Shown one piece after another: positions 47,146-58,389 of a stretch of 64,000 nt of DNA. This stretch comes from Fomitopsis serialis (taxonomy: Eukaryota; Basidiomycota; Agaricomycetes; Polyporales; Fomitopsidaceae). Under the pieces are notes generated by a model. It was not told the DNA's origin and did no database searches. It was given only the letters and a program-made list of their open reading frames with translations. Location: NCBI RefSeq assembly GCF_022376445.1, contig NW_025954972.1, forward strand, positions 496,001-560,000. Direction: 5' to 3'. The stretch's first letter is position 1; each line of letters begins with the position of its first letter. The translations under genes were made by a program, and so were the position numbers.

Positions 47146-49367
47146 ATGCCTCCCGATGCACGCCTGACAGACCGCAAGACCTCCTTCGCCTCCTTCTCAC
47201 ATATCCTCGATGCCCGCATCCTGCGCGCCCTCGCCGACATGGGCTTTGCCCGCCCGACCCTCGTCCAATCCAAAGCAATCCCTCTCGCTCTCGAGAACAG
47301 AGACATCCTCGCGCGCGCACGGACTGGGAGTGGGAAGACGGCTGCATACTGCATTCCCGTTACACAGAAGGTGTTAAATGCTAAAGCTGTGGGTATGCAT
47401 CTGACTTACGGTGTGCATCGTCCCGAAGACTGACTCCCGACGTAGGGCATACCTGCTGAGGCCAGCTCGAGACAGGCAACTCGAGCACTGATTCTTGTTC
47501 CTACTCGCGAGCTCTCAGAGCAAGTATACACGCATCTCAATGCCTTGCTCGCGTACTGCGAGAAGGAAGTGACGGTGGCTAATGCGTCCACGGCGAGCTC
47601 TACACAGCTACAAAAGTATGTCTGCCTGTCTGTTCTTCTCGGCCGTTCTCAACCTTGTCTTCGTATAGATCCCTCCTCTCCGATCATCCCGACATCGTGA
47701 TTGCGACACCCTCCCGCGCACTCGCCCTCGTCCAATCAAAAACACTATCACTGACATCCCTCGACACCCTCGTGATCGACGAGGCAGATCTCATCCTCTC
47801 ATATGGGCACGACACAGACATCCGCGCGCTGCTCTCCGGCGGGCACCTCCCGCGCGTGTTCCAGTCCTTCCTGATGAGCGCGACCATGACCGAGGACGTC
47901 GAAGCGCTCAAGGGCCTCGCGCTCCGCAGCCCAGCCATCCTGAAGCTCGAAGAGGATGAGGAGGAACATAATCTAGCCCAGTTCAGCGTGCGCTGCAGCG
48001 AGGTCGACAAGTTCCTCCTGACGTACGTCGTCCTGAAGCTCAAGCTCGTGAAGGGCAAGTGTCTCATCTTCGTCAACGACGTCGAGCGCTGCTACCGCGT
48101 GAAGCTGTTCTTGGAGCAGTTTGGTATCAAGAGTTGTGTGCTCAACTCGGAGCTGCCGCTCAATTCCAGGTTGGCTGTTCGCTGTGAAGTAGTGCTCAGG
48201 ATGCCTGACGTTCTATCCTAGATATCACGTCGTGCAGGAGTTCAACAAGGGCGTGTATGATTACATCATCGCATCCGACGAGAGTGCGAGGCAGTCAGAA
48301 CAGGACTCGGATGACGAGGAAGAGCCGACGGGCGACGGTGAGGATGTAGTCGAGGAGGGCGGAGATGCAGCTGAAGACGATGAGTGTAAGCGACATCCGT
48401 TCCCCCCGCGTAGGACGAGCGTCTCACGATTCACAGTCACCACCACCCAACGCGAACAACCGACCGCATCCACCTCGTCCTCCAAGCCCACCCAAAAGCG
48501 CAAGCGCTCGCCGTCTCCCTCCGCAAGCAAAGACGACGCCAGCAAGTCGAGCAAGCGGAAGCAGAAGGGCAAGCACGCGCGCGACGCGGAGTACGGCGTC
48601 GCGCGGGGCGTAGACTTCATCGACGTCGCGTGCGTGCTCAACTTCGACCTCCCGCGGTCCGCGCGCGCATACACGCACCGCGTCGGGCGCACGGCGCGCG
48701 CGGGCCGGACGGGTATCGCGCTCTCATACGTCGTCCCCCGCGAGCAGGTCGGGAAGAGCAAGGTCGTGGGGAACGTACCCGGCACGGAGCGCGACGAGGA
48801 GGTGTGGGCGCGCATTGAAAGGCGGGAGAAGGAGAAGGGGAGGGAAATGAAGGAGTACAAATTTGATATGAAGCAGGTGGAGGCGTTCCGGTATAGGATG
48901 GAGGACGCGCTGAGGGCGGTCACGAGGGCGGCGGTGAGGGAGGCGAGGATCAAGGAGCTGAAGTCGGAGATCTTGAACTCGGACAAGCTGAAGGTGGGTG
49001 GGAGCGTGCCCTCGAGGGATTGTGACATCTGAACGAACTTACAATTTCATCTTGATAGGCCCACTTCGAGGACAACCCACTCGATCTGGAGTACCTCAGG
49101 CACGACAAGCCGCTCCACCCTACACGCGTGCAGCCGCACATGAAGCACGTACCAAAATACCTGTTGCCTCGCATCGCGCCTGTGCCCGGCGCCGAAGCTG
49201 CTGAGGGATCGACAACCGGGGAAGGCGGCGAGGGATTCGTGCCCTTCAACAAAAATGGCGCACGAGGAAGGGGCAGAGGCAGGGGACGGGGCGGTAGAGG
49301 CGGCAGGGGAGGTTCCGCAGGAAGGGGACGGAAAAAAGCCGACCCGTTGAAGAAGTTCGGGCGATAG
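47146..49367 (+). CDS. DEAD-box RNA helicase DBP9 (DDX56 orthologue)
   Basis: Dbp9 is a nucleolar ATP-dependent RNA helicase of 60S ribosome assembly. The start [17 protein letters not shown] at 47146 is preferred; an upstream ATG at 47002 exists. Motifs in order: Q-motif region [24 protein letters not shown] (I), PTRELSEQ (Ia), [19 protein letters not shown] (II), LMSATM (III), [25 protein letters not shown] (IV), an acidic insertion (about 48285-48385), Lys-rich [26 protein letters not shown] (V), [15 protein letters not shown] (VI), and a C-terminal [12 protein letters not shown] followed by [10 protein letters not shown] and [11 protein letters not shown]. The family's usual insertion between IV and V is present. 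About six introns are all in phase. Stop 49365-49367. Confidence 0.95.
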
Positions 49368-49734
49368 AGCTGGTTTGGAGTCGTCCATGTCTACCCCTGG
49401 TCTATCCTGTAGTCATACATAGTTGGCTTCGTGATGTCCCATCCGGCTCTTATTAATTCAGAGTCCGTACGAACAGCAACAGAGGTTCGACGGACTATGT
49501 ATGTCCCTCCCATTCGGCAGAGGTTGGGAATACAACCGCTTGGATGCAAATTTGTCGAAAGGATTCAGAGACATCGCAGCTTAAAAGACACTAGTGGTTC
49601 ATACACCATACCCAGAGAGGATGCAATAATACATACAGTGGTTACCAGGACAAGACCGGCACGAAGTACAGGTAGATGCTACGGCTATATGTAATACTGT
49701 CCGAATAAGTTACGAGGAACATCGCAGCAGCGCT
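49368..49734. other. Short intergenic stretch
   Basis: 3' ends of DBP9 (+) and the kinase (-) meet here. No gene seen. Confidence 0.4.
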
Positions 49735-52571
49735 CTAACGTTTCGCTCTACTCGATACTTGACCCAAACGGTGTTCGATACCTGCGATATCTCGCATGAG
49801 GAGGGTAAATCGACGATCGAAGTCGTCTAACATGTCGTACGACAGGCTCGTACTCGCTGCGTAGCTTGTTGCGTTGCTCGCGTGAGCGGCTGTGTCGGTC
49901 CTGGGCGGCTTGTCTCTACGCGCCATGCCTTGGGCATCGGAGACCACCTTCACGACTTCGTCTTTTCGCATATTTGTGCGGTGGGGAGCTTCAGATGTCG
50001 CTGTGGGTGGTGGTGGTGGTGGCCGCGGAGGAGGTACAGGTAGAGACAGAGGAGGAGGAGGGAACGAGGGCGACAGTGGTGACAAGGCTGGTTTTGAATC
50101 CTCGTGGCTCCGCGACCCGCCAACCCGGAGCAGCGGCAGATAAAAGCTCGTCGCTGTCGGCGTCTGGCTCCGCTTCGACAACATCGACAGGGCCGAGCCA
50201 GGGCGCGGACTCGGGCTGGGGCTTGGCGGGATATCCGAGTCGACGTCGGAGAGGCTCACGTCGGGGATGAGCAGCTCTTGCGAGGCTATCGACGCCGAGC
50301 CGGACCCCGAGCGCGATAGAAGCGACGTGCCGAACGTGTCGTCCGCCGTCGACTGAGACTGCGACGGGCCTGCATCGGGCTTGTACGACACCGCACCCGC
50401 GGCACCCACAACCGCGACGGACGTGTCGAAGCGGAGCTCCTTCAGCGCAGACCCGCCGGCCGCGCTCGCAGTGCGCGAACGTGGGAGCGAGCCGACCACG
50501 CGGGGCTTACGCCCACTTTCGAGGACCTTTTTGCGTGCACTCTGCCCGACGCAGTCGACCAGCTGCTTGAGCGCCTCGCGGTCGGAGACGGTGCGCCGAG
50601 GTGCGGTGCGACGGATGGTGCTTGCACGGGGGAGGGTGCCGAAGGGCGTGAGCATGCTCGGTCTAATTGGTGTGGCGAAGGGATAGTGGTTACTGGCCAT
50701 GGGCGTGCTCTGTACTGCGCTGGGAGGGCCGAACGGTGTGGGAGGTACTCCGAGACGGTGCAGAGGACGCGGGGTGTTAACATCTGCGCTGGCTGGTTCC
50801 GATGGCGAGAACCCCTGTGCTGGCACGTCGAAAACATCCTTTGGGGGACCCCAGGAGAACCCAATGAAGGTGGTGGAAAATTGGTCGCGCAAGATAGAAC
50901 GGCTCGGGGTCTGCGCATGAGATGGCGTTGAACTTGGATGTAGGGAAACACCTGCATTAGACAGCGGAGAGGACTGGAAGAGGGCGGAGAAAGCGAAATG
51001 TCGTGATTGGGATGGGTCCTGCGGTGAGCTCATGTTTGTCACTTCTACAGGTGCTACTGGGGTGGTGTAAGTGAACTGAGGAGTGTGGAGGTCATCCGGC
51101 TGAGTCTCTTGTCAACAGACATAATGTCAGCCACAATGCAAATGCTGAAAAATAGCTACGAACTTTCATGGAGGTGCAGCCAATCGACTCCTGCAAAGAA
51201 TGGGTGCTGCTGAATCTCGTCTATGGCCGCCCGGCCCAGACGCAATTCCGCATCTGTCAGTAATCTAGAGACACGTCAGCTCCGCGCAAAAACGAAGAAC
51301 TTCCATACGCACCTTCGCACGAAATCTTGAAAATCAAGTGTTATCACAGACGAGGATGGAAAGCGTAGACTTCTCTACTCCTGTGCTGTCAGCGTACAAC
51401 CTACGCAGAAAACCGGACAAGCTACCCACATGATGGTCAGTAATCTTCATGTACGTCTTGCGTATATCCTTAGCAAAGAACGGCGCGACACCATATGCCA
51501 TTTCGTACAGCATCGCCCCCATGCTCCACCAGTCCGTCTCCCTACCATATCCTTCGCCGTAGCTATTGAGCGACGTCTGGGCATCGGACATCTCGAGAGC
51601 TACGAGGACTTCCTCGTGCACTTGTAGAATCTCTGGCGAGATGTAGTCACAAGTACCCACGGGGACCAAGCAGTTGTGCTTCGCGACGCGCTGACTGCCG
51701 TCCGATTGAGTGGCAAGGAGTGGTGCAGCAGAGCCGAAATCGATCAATAGGAGATGTGCAGTAGGCTTGAGCACAAAGTTGTGGGGTTTGATATCTCTGG
51801 AATCCGTGATGAGATGGTCTGGTTGTGCAGAAAGCGAGAGATCTTGCGTATCCTTACCGATGTACGAACCCCTGCGAGTGGCACCAATGTATAGCACTGA
51901 CTATCTGGGGAGCCCACCAGCGCAGATCCGGTTCCGATATCTTACCGTCGTACGGACTAGACTCGAGCACGTCCCAGAGCGTCCCGCCCTCCGCATAATC
52001 CATGACGAGGTTCAGATGCGTGGGGGTTTGAAATGCGCACAAGAGATACGGTGCCCACTCGGTCCTCGTTTTGCGTGCTTGCAGAAGAATGTCTCGCTCA
52101 AATTGCGGGGAGCATTGCTACAAAAGGTGTCAACTACGGCTAGCGAGGTTAATCGGGAGCTGACATGCATCGTGTGTTTTGAGGGCGAACCGTTTCTCTG
52201 TTGACTTGCGTACATAGACTCGGCCATCCAGCCGGCAAGTCACAACGTCAATCTCATAGCGGCAAAACTAAGCAAGTAGCAGAGGAATTGCGAAGCAGAC
52301 GACTCACAACACCGTACTGGCCGTACTCCAGTGTGCCCACAACGTCTAGGTCCTTGTCCGTGAAGCGTAAAACATCAACTTGAGTGGTTTTCGCTACAAA
52401 TTCCCGTCAGATAGCGTGTTCAGTTTGAAGCTAAGTGAACATACACGTCTTTCCGATTACGCTCTGGCCATGGAGGATACGGTCCATGGCGAGTGCTTCG
52501 GCGTCCTCGTCGCCATCGCCGTTCAACAGTTCCGCCAGCCGAGATTTCCGCTTCTGCCATGATGAAGACAT
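49735..52571 (-). CDS. AGC-type serine/threonine protein kinase with long disordered tail
   Basis: The start at 52571 gives SSSWQKRKSRLAELLNGDG. The kinase domain follows: VDVLRFTDKDLDVVGTLEYGQYGVV (Gly loop), KRFALKT, HLNLVMDYAEGGTLWDVLE (hinge), WCHSQGFVHR/DIKPHNFVL (catalytic loop, split by an intron), LLIDFGSAAPL (DFG), VPVGTCDYISPEIL (activation end), GRETDWWSMGAMLYEMAYGVAPF and LRLGRAAIDEIQQHPFFAGVDWLHLHE. Features such as GTCDYISPE and TDWWSxGxxLYEM are those of the DMPK/ROCK/NDR side of the AGC group. The last exon (51042-49735, about 435 codons) is Ser/Pro-rich with FIGFSWGPP near its start, as in a hydrophobic-motif-like segment. It ends in a likely short coiled coil (DDFDRRFTLLMRDIAGIEHRL). 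Confidence 0.88.
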
Positions 52572-53079
52572 AGACCCTCATTGAGACAAGGCAGAAAGCG
52601 CGCAGACGGGTCGCCGTATCGTACAAAGTCGCTGTGAGCAACAGATTGCCTTCGACCTGTCACCCGGAGTCGAGACGAGTTGTTGAATTCAACCACGTGA
52701 TCGCGAGTGGCTTGCCGCTCAAGAGGTTGCTCCGATTTCCACGGGTTTCGCGGTCGCTACCGGACTCTTGCGGAGAGTACGACTACATATGTACTGCTGC
52801 AGTACTGCTCGGTCTTCGTAGTCCTCGGTATCAGCAACAATACTTACCGGTCCTTCTCATTTTCATGGGAACGTTCGTGGTATGTTCCGCATCCTCCCTG
52901 GGACTGTTGACGTAGAGGTTCTGACTACGCGCAGGCCGACTCGGGCTCGGATTCGCGGCATGCATACTTGCGTCCACACTCGGCATGCGACCGTCGGTGC
53001 GCCAGCTATGTAAAGAGGTCGACATTCTCTTCGGTTTCTCCATCCCAAGTAGCCTCCCTCAGCTCGAATCGCGTCTGTC

Positions 53080-53928
53080 ATGGCTTGTGCCGAATGTACC
53101 AGCGGTAGCATCCACTCCGGGACGCCGGTCGGGAAGGAGATCACGCTCGGCGGCCTCCAGAGCTATGTGACGGGCAACGAGAACTCGAAGCGAATCATCG
53201 TCTTCGGCACCGACGTCTTTGGATGGCGTCTGCCCAACGCACGTATTCTCGCGGACGAGTATGCAGCGAAGGATTTCTGGGTGGTGGTTCCGGACCTCTT
53301 CGGTGGTGAGCGGTAACCCGTAGCACAAACTTGCAGCCACCATTGGGCTCATACGTCACGAAACATAGGTTATGAACTGCCCCGATGGACGCTGACCGCC
53401 ACTGAGGACACCGACAAACCTACGCTCAAGCAGAGGCTCCTGCGGCCCCTCCTGCTCTTCCTCTTTATTCCCTTCCTCTTCCGCAACACCAAAGCCTCTC
53501 AGACCAACAAGATCAACGGTCTTCTCTCGCACCTCCGCGCGACGCACCCCGAAGCCAAGATCGGGATGACAGGCTTCTGTTGGGGTGGCCGCTTTGCGAT
53601 TACGATGAACCACCTCTTCGACGCGACCGTCGCGGCGCATCCATCGCGCGTCAAGCTCCCTGACGAGCTGCAGGAGGTGACAAAGCCCATCAGCTTTGCC
53701 GTCGCGGGGATGGACAGGCAGTTTGACGCAAAGCGCGCGGATGAGACGGAGGCGCTGCTGCGCAGCAGGGGCTTCAGCGACTTCGAGGTAGTCGTTTACA
53801 AGGGCGCGCATCATGGGTGGACTGTGCGCACGGATATGGCGAATCCGGAGAAGAAGGCGCAGAGGGACCAGGCGAGGGACCAGGTGTTGAATTGGTTCGA
53901 GAAGCATCTGACGGTGGAAGCGACGTGA
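53080..53928 (+). CDS. Dienelactone hydrolase family protein
   Basis: Two exons, 53080-53305 and 53369-53928, code for 261 residues. The N-terminus has MACAECTSGSIHSGTPVGKE, usual in fungal members. FGTDVFGWRLPNARILADEYA and VVVPDLFGG give the core strands. GMTGFCWGGRFA holds the nucleophile Cys in the G-x-C-x-G elbow, and YKGAHHGWTVR holds the catalytic His. An Asp in FAVAGMDRQFDAKR is the likely third triad member. Families of this type hydrolyse dienelactones from aromatic breakdown, but the fungal paralogues are mostly untested. No break is seen; the gene stands divergent to the kinase. Confidence 0.92.
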
Positions 53929-54259
53929 ACTACTGTTCCGTAAGCAACTATAGTGCTCATTCATGACCAGTCATTCTCTCTTCTGGCTCGTGTTTCGTAT
54001 GTTATCGATTGTTGTACGTTTCATCCTTATTCTCCTGTCCTTCGAATCGCTACTTTGATACCAACGTTTGTACTGATCGTGCGCACACTTCGTCTGTGAC
54101 TGAAGGCTCAACTATGTCCACAATGAATGAAGTTTGGTGCGCAGTTTCGTACACGAAATCTATGCTCCACTAAAAGGCTCTTGTAGAAAACGTGCTGTAG
54201 AAAATGTGCTTGCCGCATTCATGAACATCGCAGTATGTCCAGCTCTGTGCCTACACATC
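53929..54259. other. Short intergenic stretch
   Basis: 3' ends of the dienelactone hydrolase (+) and GNAT (-) genes meet here. No gene seen. Confidence 0.4.
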
Positions 54260-55068
54260 CTATTCCTGTAGCATTCCTTCTATCAACGCACGGCCTCCAT
54301 CATCCCAGTCATCCCAGCAATGGCCCAGGAAGATAGTAAACCTGCTGTACCCTTCGATCTGCCCATCCTTGTCCTTCTTCACCTCTGCCTTCTTCATGAT
54401 CGTCTCTGGCAAGTCGGGGCTGAGGACATACATCCAGCGCAATACTCCTTCCTCCCTGAACCCCATCCGCCTCGCAAGCCCTACTGACTTGACGTTGTTC
54501 GGATGCGCGCACCATTGGACACGGCGGAAGCCGAGCCCGGGCAAGGGCGCATCAGGCTTCTCCAAGCAGTAGCGGAGCAGAAGCGCGATCGACGTCCGAG
54601 CGACGTGCGTGCCCTGGAACTTCGGGAAGATGAGGACGAAGCCGAGCTCGGTGCTGAGGTTGGCGGAGGAAGTGTTGTAGAGCGACATGACCCCGCGAAT
54701 TCACCGTCTTCACCGTCCTGCGTCGCGTCGCGCGTCTTCCGTGTGCGGTCGAACACGGCGAACATGCACCATTCGGGGTTCGCGCGGAACCGCTCGAAGA
54801 AGGGAATGAGGTCCGTGTATCCCTTTGGGCAGAAGGTATAGAACTGGAACAGCTCTGGGGCTTTCGGCTCGACAATCTCCCAGTACGTCTTCAGATGGAG
54901 GGAAGGGACGAACGGCGCGAGGCGAACCGTAGAGCACGAAAGAGTGTCGAGGTGGATGGGGAATGCGAAGTTGACATCGAAAGGCTCTGTCGAGGACAAG
55001 GCGGCCTCGATGTCAAGAATAGGGGGTGGTGCGGGCGGCGTGTAGTTGTTCACGAATGTCTTCGACAT
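54260..55068 (-). CDS. GNAT-family N-acetyltransferase (RimJ/RimL type), frameshift
   Basis: A single reading unit starting at 55068 (MSKTFVNNYTPPAPPPILD). It includes LDTLSCSTVRLAPFVPSLHLKTYWEI, MFAVFDRTRK and DGEFAG, after which the frame runs into a Ser-rich shadow. The acetyltransferase core continues one base away with MSLYNTSSANLSTELGFVLIFPKFQGTHVARTSIALLLRYC (acetyl-CoA binding helix region), RRVQWCAHPNNVKSVGLARRMGFREEGVLR and a final DDWDDGGRALIEGMLQE to stop 54260. The break sits at a CCCC run on the + strand (54691-54694), where five would restore the frame and place GVM before SLYN. Most likely an assembly indel. The acceptor substrate is unknown. Confidence 0.85.
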
Positions 55069-55816
55069 ATTTCGGTACGGGCTGCGCCTGTGAGTGGATG
55101 ATCGCTAGGATCGACGGTTCAAACCTAGCGGTGCCCTGGATATTGATAACTGGACAGCAGGACGTCTCGCAGTGAGTCGAGAGCGACGCTAAGGTACAGT
55201 CAACTGTGCAAATCGGCACCACGCTCGGCCGCATACATATTGACTGACTCGAATCTGACCGCCATGGTTTAGAGTCTGTCCCGTTACGCTGGTCCGTCCT
55301 CAGCAGGACGGCGCAGCGCACTTGCTTTTTCTCCGTTCCCGTTTCCGCCGGAGCGCCGCAACGGCATCCCGGTCAGATTCTCAAACATCGCTTGGTATAC
55401 TCTCGAGCTCAATCGAACGCCTTACTTATAGTTGGACTGTCGTGGGTAGCGACGCAGCGGCAATGCGCCCAACTTGAGTCCGAGAGCTCGACTCATCCGT
55501 TCTGAATTGTCTATTCAAGATCATGTATGTATGTACCTGGCAGGTGGTGTCTGTCGGCTTCAGATCGCATCAGATCGATGTCACTGGCAGTGGCAAGAAA
55601 GGACTCTACCGTGACCATCTACTAACCTGACGTTGTCTCAACGTATCGGTTCTTGGGCTCCATCCTGCAAGGTATGTTCGATATTTCGAGCTTGTAGCGT
55701 ACCGCCGCAGCTTGAATTCCCACAAACTCAGAACAATCACATCGTCGCGCTCCCTGGTTCATATACCCCTTAAATTGCTTGGGTCCTATACTGGTGGGTT
55801 GCCATAGTCCTCGACA
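55069..55816. other. Intergenic stretch between divergent genes
   Basis: No supported gene. Holds the promoters of the GNAT (-) and F-box (+) genes. Confidence 0.4.
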
Positions 55817-56773
55817 ATGCACAACATGAACTCATCTTCATGTCATGATGTAGAATTTGTATCGATGGCCCGATCTGTCATGGTCAATATACCGCTCGAA
55901 ATTCATCAGGAGATCGTTCATGATCTATCGGGGAGCATGAAGACACTAAAGGCGTGCAGTCTAGTCTGTCGCGCATGGCTCCCGTCGACCCGAAATCACC
56001 TCTCACTGTCCTACATGAAACGGCGAAGCTTCGACTTCATCGAATTACCTCAACTAGGGCTATCCGATGCTCACGCAACCCTTCTCGAAGACCACATATT
56101 TCGTGACGGTGACGAGTGGGACTCCCGCGAACGCGATGAACCGCCTCTCTTGTCTGCCGTTTTGCAGAAACCCGGTTCCGCTCTCAAGGAGCTTCGCTTG
56201 GGCTCTCACTATGAGCAGATCTGTGCGTGTTTCTCTCCATGAGCTTGCAGAGATGTAGACATAACATCAATTTCGCCAGTCTTGGAATCCATCGACATAT
56301 CGCAGAACGCCATGATACAGACGCTCGGCCTCAATGCAACCAGAACTACGGATGCTAACGCTGTCTCGGATGAGACTGCGGTAGACTTCGTCCCTCAATT
56401 CCTAAGTAGTATCCAGTCTCAGGACATGCGCCAAGTGCATCTTCGATACGGCATCTTTGACTGGTACACAATGGAAGGCTGGTGGTTCCTGGACTGGGAA
56501 GAGGTCGACACGGCGCTCGTGTCTCTTCGGAAGCGGTGCCCCCTCATGTCGGTCAGTTTTCACTTCACGTTCGTTCCCGCTGCAGGATACTACAATGTAT
56601 CCGAGGACGAGTTGTCGAGTCTGCCCGAAATTTCTGACGAGGTAGTGAGCCGGCTGCGGTCCGAGCTCCTCGTCCGATCTATCGCTGCAGAATTACCTGT
56701 TCACGTAGCATGCCGGTTGGTCCAGGCGGACGACGTCAAAGCAGATGGTGAAGCACAGGGCATGTGGCTGTAG
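55817..56773 (+). CDS. F-box protein
   Basis: Two exons joined at YEQI/FLESIDIS (donor in GTGCGT after 56220, acceptor CAG near 56280). The F-box is at the N-terminus: VNIPLEIHQEIVHDLSGSMKTLKACSLVCRAWLPSTRNHLSLSYM. F-box proteins recruit targets to SCF ubiquitin ligases. The rest, with ALKELRLGSHYEQI and a segment on WEEVDTALVSLRKRCPLMSVSFHFTF, reads like degenerate leucine-rich-repeat strands. This type is numerous and fast-evolving in agaricomycetes, so no target can be named. Met 55817 is the first; Met 55865 is an alternative closer to the F-box. Length is about 300 residues. Confidence 0.8.
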
Positions 56774-57066
56774 TCCGTAAATCTGGACGCGAAGGTTAGC
56801 TTTCGTTCGTCACCTACACATGACGGGGCATTATTCTGAAACGATAGCCAGAAAATAGATACTCGCGCTACCCCTGAAGGATTCTGCGGCCTTCCCGCTG
56901 TATTTCACTCATTGGTGGCATTCCTAGCAGCCGCGGCGTAAGCTGATCCATTTATTGAATTGTGCTGTGACCGCCATAGGACTTTGTTTCATTGCTATGC
57001 ATTCTCTGAGTAGCCCTGGTATACAGCTTCGAGGCATTCTATGTAAGATGGCGATGTACGCCCAGA
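56774..57066. other. Short intergenic stretch
   Basis: 3' ends of the F-box (+) and alcohol dehydrogenase (-) genes. No gene seen. Confidence 0.4.
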
Positions 57067-58389
57067 CTACGGCATGATCACGGCACGGAACCGCGCCGAG
57101 GAAAGGGACTCGAGGGCATCATGGGCCTGTTCGAGCGAGAATTTGTTGACCATGACTCTGACACCATTTGCCTTGGCGAATTTGCAACAATCCTCACTGT
57201 CCGCAGCGCTGCCAGCCGGCCACCCGCGAACAGAGGCCCGTTTGTGCAGAAGAGAGACTTCAAAGTGCTTATGTTAGCACCTGAACAATTCAAGGTACTC
57301 GACCATGAACTTACTCAGTGGAAGGTTCGTGCCGCCTGGCACGGCAGCCAGAATGAGGATCTCTCCGTTCACAGCTAGACCTTCCACGAGCCTGAGGCCG
57401 GTCATGATATCACTGTTCGGTGCCGTGCAAATGATCAAGGCAGCCCCGCCCAATTTCTGTAGCTCTGCACCCTGGTCGACCTTGGAGCCGTCCAGATAGA
57501 ATTCGGCGCCAAGCTGCATAGACAGCTCGGCCTTGGATGGAGACGAAGACAGTGCGACTGTGCGGTAACCCATTGCCTTGGAAACTTGGAGAGCTATGTG
57601 GCCGAGGCCTCTATTCCCAGGCTATTGCGTTAGCAATGAGTTATTAGATGTGATACGAGGCCCTACCCGATGCCCTGAACGGCAACTAACTGAGGAGGCT
57701 TGCAGGACATGTTGCGAAGTGAATCTGATAGAAATGTAAGTACCGCATTTCGAGTGACTCGATGATACTACTCACTGAAGGTCGTGACGCCTGCGCACAT
57801 CAGAGGCGCAGCTTCTGCGGGATCCATACCATCCGGAATCGCAGCGACCGCTTCCCTGCGAAGAGTTATGTACTCTGCGTAGCCTCCATGGCGAGTGACA
57901 CCTATTACAAGCACGTTAAAGGATGACGACAAACGCAACACAATAAATGTCACCGTTGATGACCCCATTTTCGCATGTGACGAAATCGCCCACCGAGCAA
58001 CGCTTGCACTCGTGACAATGACCGCCATGCCAGCCTGCGCCAACGCGTTGACCGAGCTTCCATTTCTTCTCCGTGTTAGGGATGGCCACTACGTCTCCGA
58101 CGATCTCGTGCCCAGGGACAATGGGATAGGTGGTTCCAGGAAAGACGCCGAGCTTTCCGCTCTCATCGCTAACCGAAGAGACGTTGGTGAGGAATCAATC
58201 CGAATGCGTTGATAGGCCCATCAGTCAGAACAGATGCACGTACCCAGCACATACACCGCAGGCAATAACCTTCACGACAATCTCGCCCGGTTCAGGGTCG
58301 CGCCATTTGAAGGTAATAGGTTTGAGATCGCCGCCTTTCTCCAGGAAAGCGTAGGCCTTGTATGTCTCTGGATGATCGTAAGAGGGCAT
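57067..58389 (-). CDS. Zinc-dependent alcohol dehydrogenase (CAD/ADH6-like), first copy
   Basis: Opens at 58389 (MPSYDHPETYKAYAFLEKGG). The catalytic-zinc Cys is in VIACGVCAGDESG, where the usual CGVCHSD histidine is replaced by Ala and the next positions by Gly-Asp. PIVPGHEIVGD gives the zinc His. The structural zinc loop is HCHECKRCSVGDFVTC, with four Cys. NGVTRHGGYAEY and LMCAGVTTF (third catalytic zinc ligand) follow, then GIGGLGHIALQVSKAMGYRTVALSSSPSK (cofactor fold). The last exon is ISLLHKRASVRGWPAGSAADSEDCCKFAKANG, ending KFSLEQAHDALESL to stop 57067-57069. Introns at each junction fit in phase. A second, partial copy lies at the right edge. Confidence 0.9.

Noticed and set aside
48261..49028. 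Minus-strand frame of 255 codons opposite DBP9
   Set aside because: Antisense of helicase motifs V and VI; no own motifs.
49866..50270. + strand frames opposite the kinase tail
   Set aside because: Antisense of the Pro/Ser-rich tail, no independent support.
57960..57966. A seventh frame break in a G run of the alcohol dehydrogenase
   Set aside because: A donor six bases further on (AACG/GTGACA) restores the family motif NGVTRHGGY in phase, so no break is needed.
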